This document shows, piece by piece, positions 8,276-17,204 of a stretch of DNA of 64,000 bases. The position numbers and the translations under genes were made by a program. The stretch lies in contig NZ_JAZKUD010000001.1 in assembly GCF_036625275.1 (NCBI RefSeq), positions 124,001-188,000 of the forward strand. Reading direction: 5' to 3'. Source of the stretch: Accumulibacter sp036625275 (lineage in GTDB: Bacteria > Pseudomonadota > Gammaproteobacteria > Burkholderiales > Rhodocyclaceae). The notes beneath the pieces are model-generated. The model did no database searches. It was not told where the DNA came from and saw only the letters and a program-made list of their open reading frames with translations. The stretch's first letter is position 1; every line of letters starts with the position of its first letter.

Positions 8276-8704
8276 CTATCTGAGGCGATAGGAGGAGTGG
8301 CATACCACACAGGCGGTAGTCAGCGACGGCAGTGCGGCAAGGGTTTTCTCGCGGTCAGCGCTGGCGGCGATGCGCGCAAACTCGCTGGCTGCCTGATGCC
8401 CGTCGATGCCGATGCGGTGCATCGCCGGTGGCATGTGCGGCCCAGGACGGGCGTCGAAAGGCTGGCCGCGATGCCTGCCCATTGCCGAGACGCCGAGTTC
8501 CTTTTCGGCAAGTTCGCCGGCTTCCTTCAGTTTGCCGGCCGCGACCAGGCCGAGAATTTCGTTCAGGGCGAGCAGGCTGGCGCGCATTTCGGCACGCAGA
8601 TTGGCTTCTGCCGGTCTTGGCATCGGTGCCAACTGGCGAGTGTCCTCGGCCGCCTGCAAGGTGCCCGTCAGGAGCAGGAGTGCGCAGAACAGGGGGGGCT
8701 TCAT
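8276..8704 (-). CDS. Cytochrome c'-like periplasmic haem protein
   Basis: The 142-residue product has a clear signal peptide (KPPLFCALLLLTGTLQA). A single CxxCH haem-attachment site (CVVCHSSYR) lies only a few residues from the C-terminus. That position, in a mostly helical protein, is typical of cytochrome c' and related four-helix haem proteins. The start overlaps the ubiA stop by 4 bases and ubiD follows 11 bases later, so it is translationally coupled to ubiquinone genes. Its partner is unknown; a redox or nitric-oxide-binding role would be a guess. Confidence 0.75.
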   Translation of the reverse strand: MKPPLFCALLLLTGTLQAAEDTRQLAPMPRPAEANLRAEMRASLLALNEILGLVAAGKLKEAGELAEKELGVSAMGRHRGQPFDARPGPHMPPAMHRIGIDGHQAASEFARIAASADREKTLAALPSLTTACVVCHSSYRLR

Positions 8705-9597
8705 CCGTGGATTCCTTTGCTGGCGAGAAAATCGAGGGCAATCCCGGCGAAGACGCTGGCACCCAGCCAGTTGTTGTGCCGGAAGGCCGTGAAGCAGCGT
8801 TGCGGATCGCGTTCGCGGATCAGCGTGTAGTGATAGGCGGCAATCACCGCTGCGATCGTCAGTCCACCGTAAAACAGGGCGCCGAGGCCGATTCGGTAAC
8901 CGAGCGCCGCGATCAGCCCGAGAGCGAGTGCGTAACAGATCATCACCGCTGCCACATCGGCGCGACCAAAGGTGATTGCCGAGCTGCGAATGCCGATTTT
9001 CAGATCATCGGCCCGGTCGACCAGTGCGTATTCGGTGTCGTAGGCGATCGCCCAGAAGACGTTGGCCAGTAGCAGCCACCAGGCTTCCAGCGGCACCCTG
9101 CCGAGTTGTGCCGCATAAGCCATCGGGATGCCAAAACCGAAAGCGACGCCGAGGTAGGCTTGCGGCACGGCGAGAAAGCGCTTGGTGAAGGGATAGCTGG
9201 CAGCGAGGAACAGGGCGGCCACACAGAGGCCGGCCAGCAGCCAGCTAAAGAGCGGCAGCACCAGGGCGGAAGCGGCCGCAACCAGCGCCAGAAACAGCAG
9301 CCAGGCCTCGCCGACCGAGACCCTGCCGGCGGCCAGTGGACGTTCGCGGGTACGCGCCACATGCGGATCGAAATGGCGGTCGGCCAGATCGTTGATCACA
9401 CAACCGGCCGAACGCATCAGCACCGTCCCGAGAACGAAGATCCAGACCACCAGCCAGTTCGGCCTGCCCAGCGCCGACAGCCACAACGCCCACAAGGTTG
9501 GCCAGAGCAGCAGCAGGATGCCGATCGGTTTGTCGAGGCGCATCAGTCGCTCGTAAAGGTCGATCCGTTCGCGCCATGTTTTGCCGGAAATGTTCAT
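8701..9597 (-). CDS. ubiA: 4-hydroxybenzoate polyprenyltransferase
   Basis: The 298-residue protein is read from ATG 9597 (MNISGKTWRERIDLYERL). Both aspartate-rich motifs of the UbiA superfamily are present: NDLADRHFD at ~69-77 and DTEYALVDRADD in the second half. Several membrane helices surround them. It joins a polyprenyl chain to 4-hydroxybenzoate at the inner membrane, the first committed ubiquinone step. The signature LDKPIGILLLLWPTLWAL near the N-terminus is characteristic. Genes for a cytochrome c'-like protein and UbiD follow directly. In-frame ATGs upstream exist but would add residues that do not fit the family. Confidence 0.95.
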   Translation of the reverse strand: MNISGKTWRERIDLYERLMRLDKPIGILLLLWPTLWALWLSALGRPNWLVVWIFVLGTVLMRSAGCVINDLADRHFDPHVARTRERPLAAGRVSVGEAWLLFLALVAAASALVLPLFSWLLAGLCVAALFLAASYPFTKRFLAVPQAYLGVAFGFGIPMAYAAQLGRVPLEAWWLLLANVFWAIAYDTEYALVDRADDLKIGIRSSAITFGRADVAAVMICYALALGLIAALGYRIGLGALFYGGLTIAAVIAAYHYTLIRERDPQRCFTAFRHNNWLGASVFAGIALDFLASKGIHG

Positions 9598-9866
9598 GCA
9601 CCTCATTTTAACGGTCATCACGGCGCCAGGCATCCCCAATCAATGATCCGGAACATCTTTCGGTAGTCACCGATATCGGCGAGTTGACTGCCGGGGTTTG
9701 ACGGAGCCGCGCGAAGAGTGCACTATTTCTCGGGGATTGCGGTGCAGAACGGCCTGCTGCCCGTCTCTCATCGCTTCAGCGCAGGGCTTCCTGTTTGCCT
9801 GGATGGGCCTTGCCAATCCCTCTGCGATCGACGGAAGGGCAACATGATGACCAACGAGGTTCCAAG

Positions 9867-11108
9867 ATGAACAGTAACCGGAGCGAGGAGCATGACCTGC
9901 TGGCTGCCTCGTTTGCCCCGGAACCCGGCCAGGTCGACGCGGCATCGGTCGACGGCCCATGGAAGGTGTTGCTGGTGGATGACCAGGAGGATGTGCATGC
10001 CGTCCTCCACCTGACCCTGCACGGTGTACTGATCGAAGGCCGTCGCCTGCTCCTGCTCGATGCCCTGTCGGCCAGCGAGGCAAAGGCAGCGATCGTTGCC
10101 CACCCGGACATCGCCCTGATCCTGCTGGATGTGGTGATGGAGTCCGATCAAGCCGGCCTGGATCTGGTGCGCCACATCCGTGATGAGTTGAGCAACCGCA
10201 GCGTCCAGATCGTCCTGATCACCGGTCAGCCGGGCTATGCTCCGCAGCGGGAGGTGATCAGCGGCTATGAGATCGATGGCTACCGGCTCAAGTCGGAACT
10301 GAGCGCCAACCAAATCTTCGTACAGGTCTATTCCGCCATCCGCACCTATCGGCTGATGCGCGAACATGAGATCCTGCAGCAGGACCTCGAGCAAAAGGTG
10401 AATCAGCTCAAACGCTCGAATGCCGAACTGGAGCAGTTCAGCTACGCCATTTCACACGACCTGCGCCAGCCCTTGCGAATGATTTCGAGTTATATGCAAC
10501 TGCTCGGGGTCAGTCTCGCCGACCAACTTGGCAGCGAGCAGCGTGCCTACTTCAATTTTGCCATCAACGGTGCCAAGCGCCTTGACCGGATGCTCGTCGA
10601 CCTGCTCGAGTATTCGCGCGTCGGTCGCCTGGGCGAACCGCCGGAGTGGCTCGAAAGCCGATTGATCCTCGATGACGCGCTACTCTTTCTGCAACCAGCA
10701 CTGCTCGAAGCGCAGGCGAACCTGCGCATTGGCGGCCAGTGGCCGCGTGTCTTCGTCAGTCCCGACGAGATTTTGCGGCTGCTGCAGAACCTGATTGGCA
10801 ACGCGGCCAAGTTCCGAAATGTCGGTCAGGTATTGGAGATCTCGGTTTTTAGCAAGGTGTCTGCAGGGAACTGGTTCATTTGTATCGCCGACAACGGCAT
10901 CGGCATTCATCCTGGGCAGATCGCCAGGCTTTTTCAGGTTTTCCAGCGCTTGCACAGTCGCGCCGCTTTTGACGGCAGTGGGGTCGGGTTGGCCCTGTGC
11001 CGAAAGATCGCCGAGCATCATGGTGGGCGAATCTGGGCCGAATCGGCGGGAGAAGGACGGGGGAGTCGCTTCTGCGTGTCATTGCCCCTGCCGCTGGAGA
11101 ACGCATGA
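9867..11108 (+). CDS. Response regulator-histidine kinase fusion
   Basis: The 413-residue protein is read from ATG 9867. A receiver domain spans ~30-155 (VLLVDDQEDV, phosphoacceptor Asp in LILLDVV near 87, LITGQPGYAP). It is followed by a short coiled coil, a HisKA helix with AISHDLRQPLRMI (His ~195), and a HATPase domain with NLIGNAAKF, IADNGIGI and GSGVGLALCRKI. No membrane segment is seen, so it is cytoplasmic and probably passes phosphate from an upstream kinase. Its stop overlaps the start of the next kinase gene by 4 bases. The 269 bases upstream, back to ubiA, show no gene and no convincing promoter. Confidence 0.88.
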   Translation: MNSNRSEEHDLLAASFAPEPGQVDAASVDGPWKVLLVDDQEDVHAVLHLTLHGVLIEGRRLLLLDALSASEAKAAIVAHPDIALILLDVVMESDQAGLDLVRHIRDELSNRSVQIVLITGQPGYAPQREVISGYEIDGYRLKSELSANQIFVQVYSAIRTYRLMREHEILQQDLEQKVNQLKRSNAELEQFSYAISHDLRQPLRMISSYMQLLGVSLADQLGSEQRAYFNFAINGAKRLDRMLVDLLEYSRVGRLGEPPEWLESRLILDDALLFLQPALLEAQANLRIGGQWPRVFVSPDEILRLLQNLIGNAAKFRNVGQVLEISVFSKVSAGNWFICIADNGIGIHPGQIARLFQVFQRLHSRAAFDGSGVGLALCRKIAEHHGGRIWAESAGEGRGSRFCVSLPLPLENA

Positions 11109-12754
11109 CACTGCCTGGGCCCACCTGCAGTCCGCGTCGGCCAGGGTCGGCTAAAGCCGGTGGCAAGTGGCTCTCGCGACCGGCGCATGTGGCCGTCCTG
11201 GTGTTCGTCTCTTCGGTGGTTCTGGCGGCGGGGCTGATCTGGCGCCTGGAGGCGTATCGCCTGCACCAGGCGCGCCACCTGGCGGCCATTCTGGCCGCCG
11301 AGCGCGCCTACACGATCCAGACCAGCATCGATCATGTACTGTCCGCGACCTATACTTTGGCGGCAATGTTGCAGCAAGGCAAGGGAATCATCCCCGATTT
11401 CGAGCGAACGGCAGGTCAGTTGCTGCGCTTTTACCCCGGCGCTGCGGCACTGCAACTGGCGCCCGGCGGTGTCATTCGGCAGGTGGTGCCGCTGGCGGGT
11501 AACGAGCAGGCGATTGGCCACGATCTGTTACACGATCCGGAGCGCGACAAGGAAGCCCTGCTCGCCCGCAACAGCGGCCAGTTGATGCTGGCCGGCCCCT
11601 TCGATCTGCGTCAGGGCGGGCGGGGGGCGGCCGGCCGTCTGCCGGTGTTTCTCGACCAAGAATCGGGTAAGGAAGCGTTCTGGGGATTCGCCATTGTCCT
11701 GATCGCTTTTCCCGCGGCACTGGCACCCGCACAGTTGCACGAGCTATCGGAGCGTGGTTATGCTTATGAACTGTCGCGCCGGCATCCGGACAGTGGCGAC
11801 AAGCAGGTGATCAGCGCGTCGACGATCGCGCCGCTGGATCCGGTGGACAGAATGCTATCCGTGCCGAACGCCCGCTGGACACTGAGCATCGCTCCGGTTG
11901 CGGGCTGGCATGCTGGCTCCGGGCTCTGGTGGAAGTCCGCCGTGGCCCTGCTGCTGTGCCTGTTACTGGCGTGGCAGACGGCCTGGAAGGCAAAACTGGT
12001 GGCCGTGTCAAAGGCGCATGAACGGACCCTTGAGCAGCGGGTAGCGCAGCGAACGGCCGACCTGCAGCGTTTTGCCGAGGTGACTGCGCATCACCTGCAG
12101 GAGCCGGCGCGCCGGGTTGCCAGCTACGCCGGCCGCTTGCGCTCCCAACTCGCCGGCCGTATCGACGATGACGAGGTGCGCGCATCGCTGGACTTCATCA
12201 GTCAGCAGGCTGCCCGATTGCAGGACTTGCTGCGTGACGTGGAACGCTATCTGGCCGCTGACCAGCCGCGTGCCAGGGTCGAATCCTGCGCGGTCGAGGA
12301 AATGCTGGCGGCGCTGCTGGCTACCCTCGCCGCGCCGATTGCCGAGGCGGGTGCCAAGATCACGGTTGGTCCCTTGCCAGCCACGCTGATCGATGCGCCA
12401 CGCCTGGCCGACCTGTTCCGGATCGCGCTCGAGAACGCCTTGCGGCATGGTCGCGGCGAACGGCCCTTGCAGATCGACATCCGCGGCGAGCGATTCGGCG
12501 AGTGGGTGCGGTACGCCATCAGTGACAATGGTCCGGGTGTCGAAGAGGAGTATCGTCGGCGCGTTTTCCGTATCTTTGAACGACTCTCGTCGAACAGCGG
12601 CGGAACGGGTGTCGGTCTGGCCATTCTGCGCCGCATCAGCGAAAGTGCCGGCGGCAATGCCTGGCTGGAAGAGACTCCCGGTGGCGGCTGTCGACTGGTT
12701 CTGGAATTGCCGGCAGGCGACCAGCCACCCCCACTGGCAGGCAGCGCGGTCTGA
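11105..12754 (+). CDS. CHASE-domain sensor histidine kinase
   Basis: The 549-residue protein has one membrane helix near the N-terminus (VAVLVFVSSVVLAAGLIW), a periplasmic CHASE-like sensor of about 220 residues (AAERAYTIQTSIDHVLSATY, FYPGAAALQLAPGGVI) and a second helix (SAVALLLCLLLAWQTAW). The cytoplasmic part has a HisKA-type helix with TAHHLQEPARRV, in which the residue after the phospho-His is His rather than the usual Asp. A HATPase domain follows (ALENALRHG, ISDNGPGV, GGTGVGLAILRRI). CHASE domains bind small extracellular ligands; the ligand here cannot be told. The 4-base overlap with the preceding kinase indicates coupling. Confidence 0.88.
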   Translation: MTLPGPTCSPRRPGSAKAGGKWLSRPAHVAVLVFVSSVVLAAGLIWRLEAYRLHQARHLAAILAAERAYTIQTSIDHVLSATYTLAAMLQQGKGIIPDFERTAGQLLRFYPGAAALQLAPGGVIRQVVPLAGNEQAIGHDLLHDPERDKEALLARNSGQLMLAGPFDLRQGGRGAAGRLPVFLDQESGKEAFWGFAIVLIAFPAALAPAQLHELSERGYAYELSRRHPDSGDKQVISASTIAPLDPVDRMLSVPNARWTLSIAPVAGWHAGSGLWWKSAVALLLCLLLAWQTAWKAKLVAVSKAHERTLEQRVAQRTADLQRFAEVTAHHLQEPARRVASYAGRLRSQLAGRIDDDEVRASLDFISQQAARLQDLLRDVERYLAADQPRARVESCAVEEMLAALLATLAAPIAEAGAKITVGPLPATLIDAPRLADLFRIALENALRHGRGERPLQIDIRGERFGEWVRYAISDNGPGVEEEYRRRVFRIFERLSSNSGGTGVGLAILRRISESAGGNAWLEETPGGGCRLVLELPAGDQPPPLAGSAV

Positions 12755-12806
12755 CGGTGACAGGTCATCCGGTAGCAGCGTATTTGAATTCGATGAAACG
12801 TCAAAC

Positions 12807-13259
12807 ATGAGCCGAACGGTACAGAACTCACGTAACTTTTTGATCCTGATGGCCGAGGACGAACCGGCCGATGCCCATCTGCTCAAGCTGGCATTGAGCG
12901 AAAGCTGCATTGCCGCCGATTTGCAGCATGTCGTCGATGGCCGTGAGGCGCTCGAGTATCTGCGGCGCCAGGGGCCGCGTTTTGCCCAGGCAAGTCGCCC
13001 TGACCTGATTCTGATCGATCTCAACATGCCGCGAATGGACGGCCGGGAGTTCCTTGCCGTCGTCAAGCAGGATGCTGATCTGCGCGACATTCCGGTGGTC
13101 GTACTGAGCACCTCGCAGGTTGAACGCGATGTGCTCGCTGCCTACCGTCTCGGTGCTGCCGGCTACATCGCCAAGTCGCCGGATGTCGATGTGTTCATCA
13201 ATGATATCCGGCGCTTGAGCGATTACTGGGCCTCGCAGGTCCGGCCAGCTTGTCGATGA
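12807..13259 (+). CDS. Single-domain response regulator (Rcp1-like)
   Basis: The 150-residue protein is essentially one receiver domain: acidic pair in MAEDEPADAHLL, phosphoacceptor Asp in LILIDLNMPRMDG, Ser/Thr in VVVLSTSQ and Lys in GYIAKSPD. The inserted DGREALEYLRRQG segment and the NMPRMDGREFL motif are typical of Rcp1-type regulators that pair with phytochrome-like or CHASE kinases. There is no output domain, so it probably shuttles phosphate between the kinases upstream and the receiver-GGDEF protein downstream. Confidence 0.9.
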   Translation: MSRTVQNSRNFLILMAEDEPADAHLLKLALSESCIAADLQHVVDGREALEYLRRQGPRFAQASRPDLILIDLNMPRMDGREFLAVVKQDADLRDIPVVVLSTSQVERDVLAAYRLGAAGYIAKSPDVDVFINDIRRLSDYWASQVRPACR

Positions 13260-13405
13260 ACGAGTCATGCCGAAGCTGTTCTGTCCTGGTGGTGCCCAAG
13301 TTCAATGGCGCAAGGAGGTCTGGTTAAAACGATGGCCCTTGCCACACCATGGCGCTTCAATGATGGCTGAACCGGGCGAGGTGGAGAACGGACGGAGAAC
13401 AATGG

Positions 13406-14725
13406 ATGAGTGAGTCAGCTCGAAGACGGATTTCGATTCTGGTGGTCGAAGACGATCCCGGTGATCTGGGCCTGATCCAGGTCAATGTCCGCCTGGCCGG
13501 CATCAGACGTGTTGGCGACCGGGATCCGGTTGTCTGGGCGCCGACGCTTGCGCAAGGGGTCGTTGCCGCCACTGCCAGCAAGCCGGATGTCATCCTGCTC
13601 GATCTGTCACTGCCGGATTCCGCGGGACTGGAGACGGTAGAGGCAATGCGGGCCGTGGCGCCCGAGGTGCCGATCATTGTTCTCACCGGTCAGGACAACC
13701 ATCGACTTGCCGAGGAGGCGCTGCAGGCCGGTGCGCAAGACTATCTGGTCAAGGGCCAGTTTCAGCACGATGCACTCGGTCGTGCCATTCGGCATGCGCT
13801 GGTTCGCCAGAGACTCGAATCGCGCCTCAGTCTTTTCAGGGCTGCACTCAATTCCGTGGCCAACGGCATCCTGATCACCGATATTCATTCGACGATCGAA
13901 TGGGCCAACCCGGCATTCACCCGTATGACCGGGTTTTCGCTGGCAGAAACCGTGGGCCGCCACCCCGGCGAAATGCTCAATTCCGGGAAGCAGGATCAGC
14001 AATTCTACCAGCGTATGTGGGAAACCATTCTGGCCGGCCGGGTGTGGTCTGGCGAACTGATCAACCGCCGCAAGGATGGGAGTCTCTATGCCGAGGCGCT
14101 GACCATCTCCCCGGTCACCGACAGCAACGGCAGAATTCAGCATTTCGTTGCCATCAAACAGGATATTTCCGAACGTAAGGCGAACGAGGCGCGCGTTCAA
14201 CATCTCGCTCACCATGACCAGTTGACTGACCTGCCGAACCGCAACCTGCTCAGCGATCGCCTCTTCCAGGCGCTGGCGCAGGCCCGGCGAGACCGCGGTA
14301 CAGTGGCTCTGATGTTTATCGATCTCGACCGGTTCAAACCGGTTAACGACACCCTCGGTCATGACATCGGCGATCTCCTGCTCAAGGAAGTCGCGCTCCG
14401 TCTGCAGGCTTGCGTACCCAGGGACTCGGATACCGTTGCACGCCTCGGTGGTGATGAATTCGTCATTCTGCTGGCGCAAATCGAAAAGGCTGGCGATGCC
14501 GTGGTCGTGGCTGGAAAGCTGCTGGCCGCTCTCGACCGTCCGTTTCTCATCGGTCCTCATCACGTCAGCCTCTCGGGGAGCATCGGCATCGCGGTCTATC
14601 CACAGCACGGTGAAGACGTCAGCCAGTTGTTGAAGAATGCCGACATTGCCATGTATCACGCCAAGACGGCCGGTCGTAACTGCTACCGGTTTTTCCGGGA
14701 AGTCTCTGAAGCAACCGAGGTCTGA
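13406..14725 (+). CDS. Response regulator diguanylate cyclase (REC-PAS-GGDEF)
   Basis: The 439-residue protein has a receiver domain at 1-125 (ISILVVEDDPGDLGLIQ, Asp ~65 in ILLDLSLPD, Lys in DYLVKGQF), a PAS domain (~135-255: GILITDIHSTIEWANPAFTR) with a PAC-like tail, and GGDEF (~265-430) with RLGGDEF intact. It should make c-di-GMP under phosphorylation control. It ends one base before the start of the next c-di-GMP gene and follows the single-domain regulator, so it is the likely output of the relay encoded from 9867 onward. Confidence 0.9.
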   Translation: MSESARRRISILVVEDDPGDLGLIQVNVRLAGIRRVGDRDPVVWAPTLAQGVVAATASKPDVILLDLSLPDSAGLETVEAMRAVAPEVPIIVLTGQDNHRLAEEALQAGAQDYLVKGQFQHDALGRAIRHALVRQRLESRLSLFRAALNSVANGILITDIHSTIEWANPAFTRMTGFSLAETVGRHPGEMLNSGKQDQQFYQRMWETILAGRVWSGELINRRKDGSLYAEALTISPVTDSNGRIQHFVAIKQDISERKANEARVQHLAHHDQLTDLPNRNLLSDRLFQALAQARRDRGTVALMFIDLDRFKPVNDTLGHDIGDLLLKEVALRLQACVPRDSDTVARLGGDEFVILLAQIEKAGDAVVVAGKLLAALDRPFLIGPHHVSLSGSIGIAVYPQHGEDVSQLLKNADIAMYHAKTAGRNCYRFFREVSEATEV

Positions 14726-14726
14726 C

Positions 14727-16985
14727 ATGCCTGACACGTTGGCATGGATGTCTGGCTGGGTGCAGATTGGCGGTGCCGTCGTGCTACTGCTGATCGTCTT
14801 CCTGATTCGCTCGTATCAGCAGCGGATCGATGAGCTGCGTCGCCTGAGCAGCGATCTTGCCCAACGCAACAGGGAATTACAGGCACGTGCAGCCGATTTC
14901 GAGCAGGACGTTACGGCGAGAAGGGAAATGGAAACCGTCCTGCGCGAGCAGCAAGAGTTTTTCCGGCTGATCGCCGAGAGTATCGGCGAACATATTGCCG
15001 TTCTGGATCTGCAGGGACGGCGCGTGTACAACAGTCCTTCATATCGTCAATTCTTCGGCGATGCGCGGCAACTGCCCGGGACCGATTCGTTCGCCGACGT
15101 CCATCCCGAGGATCGCGAGCGGGTACGGCGGGTTTTTAGCGAGACGGTGCAAACCGGCGTTGGGCAGGAGATCGAGTATCGCCTGATGCGACACGACGGC
15201 AGTGTTCGGCACATGGCGTCGGCCGGCAAAGTGATCCAGGACAAGGATGGCCAAGTGGTTCGTATCGTCGTTATCGCACACGACATCACTGATCGGAAGC
15301 AGGCCGAACAGTGGGAGCGAATTGCTGCGACCGCTTTCGAGTCGCAGCAGGGCATGTTCATCACCGACGCCGCCGGGGTGATCCTGCGGGTCAACCAGGC
15401 GTTCACCGAGATTACCGGCTACAGCGCCGAAGAATGCGTCGGCCAGACCCCCAAGCTGCTTAGTTCCGGGCGCCACGACGCCGCTTTTTATACTGCGATG
15501 CACCAGAGTCTTGAACGCCAGGGTTCATGGCAAGGCGAGATCTGGAACCGGCGCAAGAACGCCGAAATCTTCCCGGAATGGCTGACGATTTCCGCCGTGA
15601 CCGACAACGAGGGCAGGGTCACGCATTACGTTTCAACGCTGGCCGACATCAGCCTGCACAAGGCCACCCAGGAAGAAATCCAGCAACTGGCTTTTTATGA
15701 TGCCCTGACTCGCCTGCCGAACCGCCGTCTATTGCAGGACCGCCTGCGGACGGCCATGGCTGCGAGCGCACGCAGTGGTCGCCAGGGTGCCTTGCTGTTC
15801 ATTGATCTTGACAATTTCAAGACGCTCAACGACACGCTCGGGCACGACATCGGGGATTACCTGCTGCAGCAGGTCGCCAAGCGATTGTTGGCCTGCGTTC
15901 GCGACCACGAACTCGTCGCCCGTCTCGGTGGCGACGAGTTCGTGGTGATGCTCACCGGTCTGGATAGGCGACCGCAGGAAGCGGCTACCCAGAGCCGGAT
16001 CGTCGGCGAGAAGATCCTTGCGGCACTCAACCGACCCTACGACCTGGCCGGTTCCGCGTATCACAACACGCCGAGTGTCGGCATCACCCTGTTTGGCGGC
16101 CAGCAGGATGCGATCGACGAGTTGATGAAGCGGGCCGATCTGGCCATGTACGATGCCAAGGCGACCGGTCGCAATACCTTTCGCTTTTTTGACCCCCAGA
16201 TGCAGGCCGTGGTCACCACCAGGGCGGCCCTTGAGAGAGATCTCCGGGAAGCGCTGCAAAGGCAGGAACTCTTCCTGTGTTACCAGCCACAGGTTGACCG
16301 GGCTGGCCGCGTCGTCGGTGCCGAGGCGCTGGTTCGCTGGCGGCATCCAAAACGCGGTCTGGTGCCCCCTGCCGAGTTCATTCCTCTCGCCGAGGAAACC
16401 GGACTGATCCTGCCGCTCGGTCTGTGGGTGCTGGAGACCGCCTGTGCGCAGACGACAGTCTGGGCGGCACAGGCGGGACGGGAAGAGTTTGCGGTCTCGG
16501 TGAATGTCAGTGCGCGTCAGCTACGGCAGCCCAATTTTGTCGAACAGGTGCTGGGGGTTCTCGCGAGCACGGCGGCCAATCCGCACAACCTCAAACTGGA
16601 ACTCACCGAGAGCATGTTGCTGGACAATGTCCAGGAAATCATCGCCAAGATGACGGTGCTAAAAGAGTACGGCGTCGGCTTCTCGCTCGACGACTTCGGC
16701 ACCGGTTATTCGTCACTGTCTTATCTGAAACGACTGCCGCTCGACCAGTTGAAGATCGACCAGTCATTCGTGCGGGACCTGTTGAGCGATCCCAACGACG
16801 AGGCCATCGCACGGACCATCGTCGCCCTGGCCAGCAACCTCGGCCTGGAGGTGATCGCCGAGGGTGTCGAGGGTGTCGAACAGCGCGACGTTCTGGCGAC
16901 GCAGGGTTGCCACACCTACCAGGGTTACCTGTTCAGCCGACCGCTACCGCTTGCCGAGTTCGAGGCCTTTCTGCAGGCGCATTGA
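14727..16985 (+). CDS. Membrane-anchored PAS-PAS-GGDEF-EAL protein
   Basis: The 752-residue protein is read from ATG 14727. One N-terminal helix (GGAVVLLLIVFLI) is followed by a coiled coil, two PAS domains (~75-190 and ~200-315), GGDEF (~320-485, RLGGDEF near 402) and EAL (~495-745). The EAL domain keeps AEALVRW, the metal-binding ELTES and DDFGTGYSSL, and AEGVE, so phosphodiesterase activity is likely. The cyclase loop is intact too, so the protein could do either reaction depending on its PAS input. It follows the REC-PAS-GGDEF gene after a single base, so synthesis and breakdown of c-di-GMP are encoded together. Confidence 0.92.
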   Translation: MPDTLAWMSGWVQIGGAVVLLLIVFLIRSYQQRIDELRRLSSDLAQRNRELQARAADFEQDVTARREMETVLREQQEFFRLIAESIGEHIAVLDLQGRRVYNSPSYRQFFGDARQLPGTDSFADVHPEDRERVRRVFSETVQTGVGQEIEYRLMRHDGSVRHMASAGKVIQDKDGQVVRIVVIAHDITDRKQAEQWERIAATAFESQQGMFITDAAGVILRVNQAFTEITGYSAEECVGQTPKLLSSGRHDAAFYTAMHQSLERQGSWQGEIWNRRKNAEIFPEWLTISAVTDNEGRVTHYVSTLADISLHKATQEEIQQLAFYDALTRLPNRRLLQDRLRTAMAASARSGRQGALLFIDLDNFKTLNDTLGHDIGDYLLQQVAKRLLACVRDHELVARLGGDEFVVMLTGLDRRPQEAATQSRIVGEKILAALNRPYDLAGSAYHNTPSVGITLFGGQQDAIDELMKRADLAMYDAKATGRNTFRFFDPQMQAVVTTRAALERDLREALQRQELFLCYQPQVDRAGRVVGAEALVRWRHPKRGLVPPAEFIPLAEETGLILPLGLWVLETACAQTTVWAAQAGREEFAVSVNVSARQLRQPNFVEQVLGVLASTAANPHNLKLELTESMLLDNVQEIIAKMTVLKEYGVGFSLDDFGTGYSSLSYLKRLPLDQLKIDQSFVRDLLSDPNDEAIARTIVALASNLGLEVIAEGVEGVEQRDVLATQGCHTYQGYLFSRPLPLAEFEAFLQAH

Positions 16986-17154
16986 CCACTGGTCGATCAA
17001 TCCAGTCGATGGAGAGTGGACGTTCCATGCACGCCAGTCCTATACATGAGAATGCTTTTCCCGTAGAATCGTTGGCTTGTCTTCCGGCATGTCAGGTTTT
17101 GCAAAAACTGTCGGAGCGTACAGGTCTGGGGTTCGAGTGCGTGTCTCGTTATCC

Positions 17155-17180
17155 GGCGGCGCAAGCCGCCGTTTCAGTTT
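17155..17180 (+). terminator. Possible intrinsic terminator or leader hairpin before argD
   Basis: GGCGGC, loop GCAA and GCCGCC form a stable 6-bp stem. It is followed by GTTTCAGTTT, a weak T-rich tail. It lies 170 bases after the EAL gene and 24 bases before argD, so it could end the signalling operon or act in the arg leader. The 219-base gap otherwise shows no gene. Confidence 0.4.
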
Positions 17181-17204
17181 AAAAGCCTCCGCAATGGGTG
17201 GTCC

